The notes below the pieces were generated by a model. The model searched no databases. It worked only from the letters and a program-made list of their open reading frames with translations, and had not been told where the DNA came from. From Wolbachia endosymbiont (group A) of Pogonocherus hispidulus (lineage in GTDB: Bacteria; Pseudomonadota; Alphaproteobacteria; Rickettsiales; Anaplasmataceae), in contig NZ_OZ034750.1 in NCBI RefSeq assembly GCF_964028195.1, positions 682,001 through 746,000 of the forward strand: 64,000 nt of DNA. Direction: 5' to 3'. This document shows, in pieces, positions 50,915-57,662 of this stretch. Numbering within the stretch: position 1 is the first letter of the stretch; every line of letters begins with the position of its first letter. A program made the position numbers and the translations under genes.

Positions 50915-51270
50915 TTATGCGCGGTATCTCATCCGCTAACAAGTAGCGGTATGACGAGCTTATCGTCATACCGCCACGAACCGTCATACCGCCGCGGTAT
51001 CTCAAAGCATAGATCCCGCTAACAAGTAGCGGGATGACGAGTTACTATACCGCCGCGGTATCTCATCCGCTAACACGTAGCGGGATGACGGTTGTCAGGC
51101 TAGTACCTTCCCCTGTCATCCAAGTAGCTTCCTTCTCCTGTCATCCAGCCCTTCCATCCAAGACGGTGTCATTCCAGTGCCCAGACACTGGAATCCAGAA
51201 AACTTAACTTTATACCAGGTAATAAGAACTGGATCCCAGTGTCTGGGCACTGGGATGACATCCTCCTAGT
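50915..51270. repeat. cluster of Wolbachia-type palindromic repeats
   Basis: At least eight short inverted repeats are packed here, variants of TCCGCTAACAAGTAGCGG, ATACCGCCGCGGTAT and CCCAGTGTCTGGGCACTGGG. Related copies lie at 37643-37894, 39255-39312 and 41990-42220. Confidence 0.75.
51188..51239 (+). repeat. MITE-like repeat with inverted ends, short copy C
   Basis: The ends CTGGAATCCAG (51188-51198) and CTGGATCCCAG (51229-51239) match copies A and B, but the core is only about 30 bases and unrelated. Confidence 0.55.
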
Positions 51271-51320
51271 AGAGATCGCTTTTGTAATTGCAACATTCGT
51301 GCAATCTTTAGCCATAAATA

Positions 51321-51591
51321 TTTAAGAAATTTACCAAACGAAAAAAAAGGCAAAAGAAGCCCTGTGGTGGTTGGCTATTTACTATGTACTAAAATATCGG
51401 CGTTTTTTTATTCTAAAACGCTTGATTAAGAGCGATTTAGCTGCTTTTAACTTGCAACTAACCTACACCGCAAGTGTTTAAGAAATTTACTAAACAGAAA
51501 AAAAGGCAAAAGAAACCCTAGGGTAGCTAGTTATTCACTATCCATTTTTTAAGTTGGCGTTTTTTTATGTTTTAAACGCTTTATAAGCGCG
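51321..51591 (+). repeat. tandem duplication of a ~115-bp element with a conserved hairpin
   Basis: Copy 1 (51321-51434) and copy 2 (51477-51591) share TTTAAGAAATTTAC, AAAAAGGCAAAAGAA and the inverted pair GCGTTT...AAACGC around a T-rich loop. The hairpin is kept although the sequences differ elsewhere. It has no coding capacity and could be a structured RNA or a duplicated terminator. Confidence 0.6.
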
Positions 51592-52099
51592 TTTCAGCTT
51601 ATGTAGGTAGAAATTTTAAAGACATAAGGTGCACATAGTGCAAAAAATTAAACATGATACGCCAGATACGTGAGTTTTTTTGTCATTTAATCTGTACAGA
51701 GAAGATAAATAAATAGCTTCAGTCTCATGACGTGTATAACAATGTTACAAAAAATAATATCATAGAATTCAATAGGATAATCCCTAGAGAATTACTCATC
51801 TACAAAAAGCCAAATCGTGTTAATGCTGTTTAGATGTAAAAGATAAGCTAAATCTTTACAGGGAATTTAAAACAGTAGAATACCTTTGATTGAAAGAAAG
51901 AACCAAACTAGGCAACCTAACCGGTTTGCTATTTCAATTACTACAACTAATACCAAATCTCAATGGTAATTGGATAAATGAAAAAGAGCGCTTTCTGCCT
52001 ATAGCTAGAGGTTCAAGCGAATTTATCGTATGTCCTATTTGTCTTCCCAATAACGAAGTTTGGTATAAATCAATAAATCTTAATAGGGGGAAAAACATT

Positions 52100-53284
52100 A
52101 TGAAAACGTCAAAACTGACTGGTGAATTAGTATGTGATATATATGAGTTAACAAATAAAGATAGAAAGAATATACAAAAACTAGCAAGAAAAATAGAAGA
52201 AGGGGAAGGTGTTGCCGAAAAGTTCAAAAATGGAATATTCAAAAATTCCAGCTATAACGCAAGCACGATTCTTTTAGCGAAAATAGCTTACAAATATCAG
52301 GGTAGAGAGGAGACATTGTCACTACTACATTATGCTATAAGTCATAAAAATAATCAAGCTGTAAAAGATCTTTTAGAAGAAGCCAAAAAACAAAAACTAT
52401 TAAAGGAAGTTCTGAATGAAGAAATGACCACAAAACATTCAGATGGTCGGGAAGAAAATCATACAATACTTACAGATGCTATATCACGTAGAGACAATGA
52501 CATTATGAGAGCAGTGTTAAAAATCTCTGAGGAAAATGGTATCTTGAAAGAGATTGTCAAAAAAAGAATAACGATAAAACATTCAAATGGCAAGGAAATG
52601 ACTTACACCCCATTCACCTATGCTGAAGCGTGTGAAAATAGTGAAGCTGTAAGAGAACTGGGAAATATTCTTAATAAGAGAGCAACCCAGCAGTCCACTG
52701 TTGTAACAGCCAAAACTACTACAGCTAGAAGTGAAAAAGTGCTTCAAGATACTATCGGTAATATCGAGACACCGGCTAACGCATATGAAAATAGTAATAA
52801 AAGTAGTCTTGAAGAATCTATAGAACATGAATATCTTGAGCCATGCGAAAATAGTAATGAAAGTAATACAATAGCTATAGAGCACATCGCTGCTTCAATA
52901 GAAAAGCTTGATAATGCTGGAATATGCGAAAAAAATGAAACTGCTGTAACAGAAACTGACATACAAGAACCAAATGCTTCCAACAGCCTTTCTTCTGCTG
53001 CATGTTTTGATAATGGGTCTAGCAAAGAAAATACTGCAGACAAAAAAGAAAAACCATCAATGCAACAAAGACGAGCAATCTTGGCTGGTAGTGTTGGTGC
53101 GGCATTACTAGTCAGTAGTGTTGTAGCTTATATATTGAAAATGTATGCCATAGCGATTATTGGGGGAAGTGTTGGATTAGCGTGTATAAGTTTTGCGTTG
53201 TATGATGCACTAAAGCCCAGCACACAGCTCGAGAAAGTGGAAAATGTAGAGCAACTAGATGTTAAATCTCTTCCTAGTTTGTGA
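52100..53284 (+). CDS. repeat protein with C-terminal membrane hairpin (putative effector)
   Basis: I do not recognise a named family. From the ATG at 52100 (preceded by AGGGGG) the product is 394 residues. Residues ~60-200 contain tandem ~45-residue repeats related to those in the protein at 38187-39014 (ISEENGILKEIVKKRITIKH, LLEEAKKQKLLKEVLNEEMT). Residues ~210-310 are low-complexity and acidic, rich in Asn, Ser and Glu. The C-terminus has two hydrophobic helices (ILAGSVGAALLVSSVVAYIL, AIAIIGGSVGLACISFALYD) followed by LKPSTQLEKVENVEQL. The hairpin resembles those of the lipase and the last ankyrin protein. Membrane association is inferred from the hairpin; the function is unknown. Confidence 0.7.
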   Translation: MKTSKLTGELVCDIYELTNKDRKNIQKLARKIEEGEGVAEKFKNGIFKNSSYNASTILLAKIAYKYQGREETLSLLHYAISHKNNQAVKDLLEEAKKQKLLKEVLNEEMTTKHSDGREENHTILTDAISRRDNDIMRAVLKISEENGILKEIVKKRITIKHSNGKEMTYTPFTYAEACENSEAVRELGNILNKRATQQSTVVTAKTTTARSEKVLQDTIGNIETPANAYENSNKSSLEESIEHEYLEPCENSNESNTIAIEHIAASIEKLDNAGICEKNETAVTETDIQEPNASNSLSSAACFDNGSSKENTADKKEKPSMQQRRAILAGSVGAALLVSSVVAYILKMYAIAIIGGSVGLACISFALYDALKPSTQLEKVENVEQLDVKSLPSL

Positions 53285-53440
53285 AGCTACCGAAATTAAT
53301 ATATTTACTATTATTAATAACAAATAAATATTTAAAAAATCTCTTGACTTCCGCCAAAATAGATGGCTTTATGCCAATACTACTAAGAAAACAGTAGTAA
53401 ACATTTGGAAGAATTGAGTCTTTAATGAGTGGGGATTTGT

Positions 53441-53692
53441 ATGAATAATAGTAATAATAACAATAAACGTAAAAAATTAGAAGCAGGAAGCAACAATATA
53501 ATAGAACGGCTTCTATTAAGGACCCCTGAGCAGCTAAAACTATACTGCAAACTGTTCGATAATGAGAAAAGACAAGATCTTTATCAAAAGGTGCTGAAGG
53601 AAATGCGTGCAAATTCAGAAGTTAATCAGTTGAAGAAGCTGAACGAAATAGCTGCTGTCATAGAAGAGGCCATTGAAGAGGGAAGAAAGTGA
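53441..53692 (+). CDS. small hypothetical protein, 83 aa
   Basis: The 83-residue product starts with an Asn-rich, basic segment (MNNSNNNNKRKKLEAGSNN) and continues as a helical region (IIERLLLRTPEQLKLYCKLF, KVLKEMRANSEVNQL) with an acidic end (AVIEEAIEEGRK). It resembles the short frame at 806-946 around the TPEQL motif. I do not recognise the family. The ATG at 53441 follows GTGGGG; an in-frame GTG lies four codons upstream. No membrane segments are seen. It lies between the membrane-tailed repeat protein and the ankyrin genes. Confidence 0.5.
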   Translation: MNNSNNNNKRKKLEAGSNNIIERLLLRTPEQLKLYCKLFDNEKRQDLYQKVLKEMRANSEVNQLKKLNEIAAVIEEAIEEGRK

Positions 53693-53846
53693 GGTTGTTA
53701 ATTAATATATATAAGATATTAGCATAATTATGAATGCCCTCATGAGAGAGAATGAGCAGTGCATATAGGAATTTATACGGGTTTTACAGTTAATAAAAAA
53801 ATAATGTTTGTGTCTGTAGAATGGAATAGTTTTTAGTGAGGTTATT

Positions 53847-54653
53847 ATGATAAGTGTTGAAAAAAAGAATAGTGCTAAAGAAATATCTGATCAAAGTGCA
53901 AAATATCTGAATGGTGATACTAGTATTGTAGGCAAAATATCTTTAGCTACTGAAAAAGATCTTTTAAATGCTCAAGATGAGAATGGTTGGACTCCTTTGC
54001 ATCATGCTGTACATTCAGGAGACATTGATTTAGTAAAATCTCTAATAGATAGAGGTGCTAACCTTAGTATTACTAATTACTGTGCAAAAGATACTCCTGT
54101 ATCACATGCATTCCAATATGGTCCTGTTGAGTTAGTCAAATATTTTGTAGAAAAGTTAGGTATTGATCCTATGACAATCAAAGAATATGACTTTACTTTA
54201 CTTAGCCAAGCTGTTGTAGGCGGTAACATGGATACTATAGAGTACCTGCTAAACCGAAAAGGTAGTACTTATAATGGCAATAACCTGTTGGAAGTAGCAA
54301 TATTTTGTAGCTACTTAAATATTGTTAAATATTTGGTAGGGGAGAAAGGAGTTGATGTAAACTTTGCGGAGGAAAACGGTTGGACACCTTTACTCCACGC
54401 TGTTGGGCGAGATGAACTCGACATAGCATGGTATCTAATAGAGATGGGAGCTGATGTGAATGCTACAGATGAAGATGGTACTACTGCACTACACATGGCT
54501 GCCGAAGATTGTAACTTTGACATGGTCAGATGTCTTATAGAAAATGGGGCAAATGTAAATGTCAGAGACAAGTATGGCAAAACACCACTGGGCTTGGTTA
54601 CACCAGGTGAAGATATAGCGGAACACCTTATCAGTTGTGGTGCACATATTTAA
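53847..54653 (+). CDS. ankyrin-repeat protein, 268 aa
   Basis: About six ankyrin repeats fill the protein: WTPLHHAVHSGDIDLVKSLI, GANLSITNY, VSHAFQYGPVELVKYFVE, WTPLLHAVGRDELDIAWYLI, TTALHMAAEDCNFDMVRCLI and YGKTPLGLVTPGEDIAEHLI. Ankyrin repeats mediate protein-protein binding; in Wolbachia they are candidates for host interaction, which is inference. No signal peptide or membrane segment is seen. It is followed 50 bases later by a close paralogue, and both share the final SCGAHI / SRGAHI ending. The ATG follows GTGAGG. Confidence 0.85.
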   Translation: MISVEKKNSAKEISDQSAKYLNGDTSIVGKISLATEKDLLNAQDENGWTPLHHAVHSGDIDLVKSLIDRGANLSITNYCAKDTPVSHAFQYGPVELVKYFVEKLGIDPMTIKEYDFTLLSQAVVGGNMDTIEYLLNRKGSTYNGNNLLEVAIFCSYLNIVKYLVGEKGVDVNFAEENGWTPLLHAVGRDELDIAWYLIEMGADVNATDEDGTTALHMAAEDCNFDMVRCLIENGANVNVRDKYGKTPLGLVTPGEDIAEHLISCGAHI

Positions 54654-54703
54654 ATGTTTATGTCTGTAGAATGGAATAGTTTTATTAATTTAGTGAGGTC
54701 ATT

Positions 54704-55597
54704 ATGACAAAAAAATATGTTGAAAAAAAGGATAATGTTAAAGAAACGTCTAATCAAGACAAAAGGCTATATGCCATGGCAAGGCATCTGCATGGTAAGT
54801 TCAATCCACCTGATACTTTGCATTCAGCCGCTGAAAAAGGTGATTTTTATCTAACTGTATATATTTTAAGTAAAGGAGCTGATTTAAATGCTCAGGATGA
54901 ATGTAATTGGACTCCCTTGCATTACGCTGTCTATTCAGGAAATGTTGATATAGTAAGATTTTTAATAAATCAGGGTGCCAATTACAATATTACTGACAAT
55001 GAAGGTACTCCCGTATATTATGCATTTCAATATGGCCATGTTAGAATAGTCAAATATTTTATAGAAGAAAAGGGTATTGATCCTATGGCACCAATTAATG
55101 AATATGGCAGTACTTTATTTGGTGAAGCTATTGTAGGTGGTGGCTTGGATACTATAGAGTATCTGATGAGCCGAAAAGATGTCACTTATGACTGCAGTGA
55201 TCTATTGAAAATGGCGATATCAAATGGCCACTTGGACGTTGTTGAATATTTGGTAGAGGAGAAAGGAGTTGATGTAAATTTTGTGGGAGAAAACGGCTGG
55301 ACACCTTTACTCTACGCTGTTGAGCGAGATTATATTGAAATAGTAAAATATCTAATAGAGATGGGAGCCTACATAAATACTACAGCTAAAGATGGCACTA
55401 CTGTACTACACATAGCTGCTGAAGATTGTAACTTTGACATGGTCAAATGTCTTGTAATAAATGGGGCAAATATAAATGCCAGAGACAAGAATGATAATAC
55501 ACCGCTATATTTGGCTACTCAAGATAGAGAATATCAAGATAAAGATATTAAAGAGGACGTGAAGGAGTACCTTATCAGTCGAGGTGCACACATTTAG
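54704..55597 (+). CDS. ankyrin-repeat protein, 297 aa (tandem paralogue)
   Basis: This has the same repeat order as the preceding gene: WTPLHYAVYSGNVDIVRFLI, VYYAFQYGHVRIVKYFIEEK, DLLKMAISNGHLDVVEYLVE, WTPLLYAVERDYIEIVKYLI, TTVLHIAAEDCNFDMVKCLV and NTPLYLATQDREYQDKDI. It has an extra N-terminal repeat (LHSAAEKGDFYLTVYILSKG). The upstream sequence TGTCTGTAGAATGGAATAG occurs before both genes, so the duplication included the leader. The leader and coding sequences have both diverged, so the event is not recent. No membrane segment is seen. Confidence 0.85.
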   Translation: MTKKYVEKKDNVKETSNQDKRLYAMARHLHGKFNPPDTLHSAAEKGDFYLTVYILSKGADLNAQDECNWTPLHYAVYSGNVDIVRFLINQGANYNITDNEGTPVYYAFQYGHVRIVKYFIEEKGIDPMAPINEYGSTLFGEAIVGGGLDTIEYLMSRKDVTYDCSDLLKMAISNGHLDVVEYLVEEKGVDVNFVGENGWTPLLYAVERDYIEIVKYLIEMGAYINTTAKDGTTVLHIAAEDCNFDMVKCLVINGANINARDKNDNTPLYLATQDREYQDKDIKEDVKEYLISRGAHI

Positions 55598-55643
55598 AAA
55601 AAGGTCTTTTACTACCGGAATTTTTTTGTTTTGAGGAGAAAAT

Positions 55644-55979
55644 ATGACAATTAATAAAAAAGGCATACAAGTGATTTACATGGATGCAGAGTGTAACACA
55701 ATTACAGAAAATACCTACGGTTATGAGTGTATAGAAACTGTACAAAGTGTTATGAAACAGATAGTGCTGAAAGAGGCAATAGCTTCAATAAAAGTTACCC
55801 ATTATCTCATTGTATCAGAGCCATCAAAAGGTGATATGAAAATTGCTAAGGACCTTGTCTTAATCCTACCAAATATAGGGGTAGAACTAAAAGATTATAC
55901 CATGGTTACACAAAGTGGCTATGTAAGTCTGATTGAGCAAGGTTTAACAAAAAAACTTATGGTTATTTGGTATTGCTAG
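55644..55979 (+). CDS. degenerate RadC-like (MPN) protein without JAMM motif
   Basis: The 111-residue product resembles only the MPN/JAB half of RadC: IQVIYMDAECNTITENTYGY corresponds to the first strands of the fold, HYLIVSEPSKGDMKIAKDL to the segment that carries His-x-His-Pro...Ser...Asp in active members, and VELKDYTMVTQSGYVSLIEQGL to the C-terminal strand. The histidines and proline are replaced (HYLIVSEPSKGD), although the Asp is kept, so metal binding is unlikely. Nine bases separate it from the next RadC-like gene, with AGGAGG at the junction, so the two are co-transcribed. A non-catalytic partner role is inference. Confidence 0.6.
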   Translation: MTINKKGIQVIYMDAECNTITENTYGYECIETVQSVMKQIVLKEAIASIKVTHYLIVSEPSKGDMKIAKDLVLILPNIGVELKDYTMVTQSGYVSLIEQGLTKKLMVIWYC

Positions 55980-55988
55980 GAGGATACA

Positions 55989-56489
55989 ATGAAGCACAAA
56001 AAATATTTCGATACACGATTACCAATCACTAATGACTCAAAAAAGTTAGCTGAGTACTTGATGGAACAATCAGATAGAGAACACTTGAGAGTATTTTATA
56101 TGGATGAAAGGCATTATTTATTGGCAGAAGAAGTATATGATATTTTTAAAATAGATGAAACAGCGATATATACGAGAAAGCTTATGGAGCAAGGATTAAG
56201 AGTAGGAGCAAGTTCTATGATAGTATCACACAACTATCCGGAAAGGGAAGCACCAACGGAAGGAGATGTATCAATTGTAAGAAAGCTGGTGATAGCATGT
56301 CCAAGTGTAGAAATAGATCTAGTGGATTATAAAACAGTGACAGAGTATGGCTGTTTTAGTTTCAAAAAACAGGGTTTAATACAGGAAGGCTATACAATTA
56401 TTTGGAAAGATGAAGTAGTGTGGAAAGATGACAAAGAGTATAAAAACGCAATTAGGGAGGATAATTATAAAGTTGAAAAACTGCACTAA
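55989..56489 (+). CDS. RadC-like (MPN) protein with altered JAMM motif
   Basis: The 166-residue product aligns with the MPN half of RadC: LRVFYMDERHYLLAEEVYDI, IYTRKLMEQGLRVGASSMIV, then SHNYPEREAPTEGDVSIVRK and DYKTVTEYGCFSFKKQGLI. The active-site motif SHNHP...PS..D seen in the broken radC of this window is SHNYP...PT..D here: the second His is Tyr. The Asp and first His remain. The helix-hairpin-helix N-terminus of RadC is absent. A strong AGGAGG precedes the ATG. It may bind rather than cleave its partner; this is inference. Confidence 0.65.
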   Translation: MKHKKYFDTRLPITNDSKKLAEYLMEQSDREHLRVFYMDERHYLLAEEVYDIFKIDETAIYTRKLMEQGLRVGASSMIVSHNYPEREAPTEGDVSIVRKLVIACPSVEIDLVDYKTVTEYGCFSFKKQGLIQEGYTIIWKDEVVWKDDKEYKNAIREDNYKVEKLH

Positions 56490-56560
56490 GCTCTGAAAGT
56501 GACTTTAATAGAATCTTAGGTTAAAGAGTATATCTTTGTCTCAAAATATTTTAAAGAGAC

Positions 56561-57483
56561 ATGACTACTGATACAAGGTCTACAGACTACGAAGTAGGGA
56601 AAAAATTAAAACATGAGAGGGAAAAGCAAAGACGTACTCAGGCAGGTCTAGGAAGTAAAGTCGGAGTATTAGAGAAGCAAATGTCCAGATATGAGCGAGG
56701 GGAAAATCCGATTTCAATCATTACATTCTGTATGATAGTAGTGGAACTAATGATTGATATGGCAAAACTACTACCTGAATCCACGGTATCAGAGAAAGGT
56801 AAGGTAGAAAAAACATTAAATCTAGTTAGAGAATGTAAAAAATTTAGGAACCAGGAATTATGTAAGATGGCCTCTGCATTAAACAAATCTATCCAGATGG
56901 GCGAAGAAGAAGGTAAAAAAGCAGAAGTAGCAAAGAATCTACTTAAAGCGGGTATTTCCCTTGATATCATTCTCCAAACAACAGGCTTGTCTAAAGATGA
57001 ACTTGAGAAACATAATAAAACAGAGATAGTTAATTTTATAGCCTATAAAACAGGGGAAAATATGAAAGACTGGAGGCTAGCAAGAGGACGTTCTCAGAGG
57101 AAATAAAGTCGGTTTAACAGGTGGTCAAATAAGACGCTATGAGCAAGGAACCCATATCATGACAATAGGAAAACTGCTTAGCATAGCAAACAACGCATGC
57201 CAAAACTCTACTGCCAAAAATTAGTGAACTAATAGAAAAAGGCAATGTTGAAATTGAAAGAAGTAATGAGGGAGAAAATGGAGTACTAGATTTAGTGAGA
57301 GAGTATAATAAAATTGAGGATGAAGAAATACGTGATAAATTTTATTCATTAATTATGTCAGTATCTAAAAGAATACAGATTGATAAAGAAAAGGGTAAAA
57401 AAATAGGGGAAATAGAAGTGGCAAAGAACCTACTTGAGGTAGGTATTCCTATTAATGTAGGCAACTGGCCTACAAAATCTTAA
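56561..57483 (+). pseudogene. double-HTH XRE regulator, frameshifted
   Basis: The 5' part (to 57106) has one XRE domain (GKKLKHEREKQRRTQAGLGS) with its linker and the AKNLLKAGISLDIILQTTGL motif, then begins the second HTH (GENMKDWRLARGRSQRK) and stops. The second HTH continues in another frame (VGLTGGQIRRYEQGTHIMTI), and after a further shift the linker resumes (KISELIEKGNVEIE, VLDLVREYNKIEDEE, IEVAKNLLEVGIPINV) up to 57483. At least two frame changes show that it is dead. It is a decayed relative of the three intact XRE genes at 19909-27344. Confidence 0.8.
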
Positions 57484-57510
57484 AGCTAGTGGTATGCTTG
57501 AAAAACCATA

Positions 57511-57648
57511 AGGGTCAAGTAATTTTTTTTAATAAGATAATTTCTTTGAAGTATCTCTTAAGCTATTAACTTAACATCACCATAGGATTTAAAACATTCC
57601 CCAAAAAATGTTAAAGCTATTTTAGTAAAATACTCAAAACTTGACCCT
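57511..57648. repeat. 10-bp inverted repeat bracketing an AT-rich spacer
   Basis: AGGGTCAAGT (57511-57520) and ACTTGACCCT (57639-57648) are exact reverse complements. They lie between the XRE pseudogene and the end of the large ankyrin gene. Related TTAACTTGACC motifs occur near 18180 and 62078. Confidence 0.5.
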
Positions 57649-57662
57649 AAGCAACTTTGAGT

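Larger units (their letters stand above)
50862..52099. other. long intergenic region of palindromic and tandem repeats
   Basis: No gene is supported. It contains clustered palindromes (50915-51270), a shortened MITE-like repeat (51188-51239) and a tandem duplication of an unknown element (51321-51591). The reading frame of the next gene is open upstream to a TTG at 51890, but the ribosome binding site indicates a start at 52100. Confidence 0.6.

Noticed and set aside
50915..51270. Clustered short repeats resembling a CRISPR array
   Set aside because: The units are palindromes of different types and sizes without regular spacers, and there are no cas genes.
51890..52099. Upstream extension of the membrane-tailed repeat protein from a TTG
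   Set aside because: The ATG at 52100 has a good ribosome binding site (AGGGGG) and the extension has no counterpart in the paralogue at 38187-39014.
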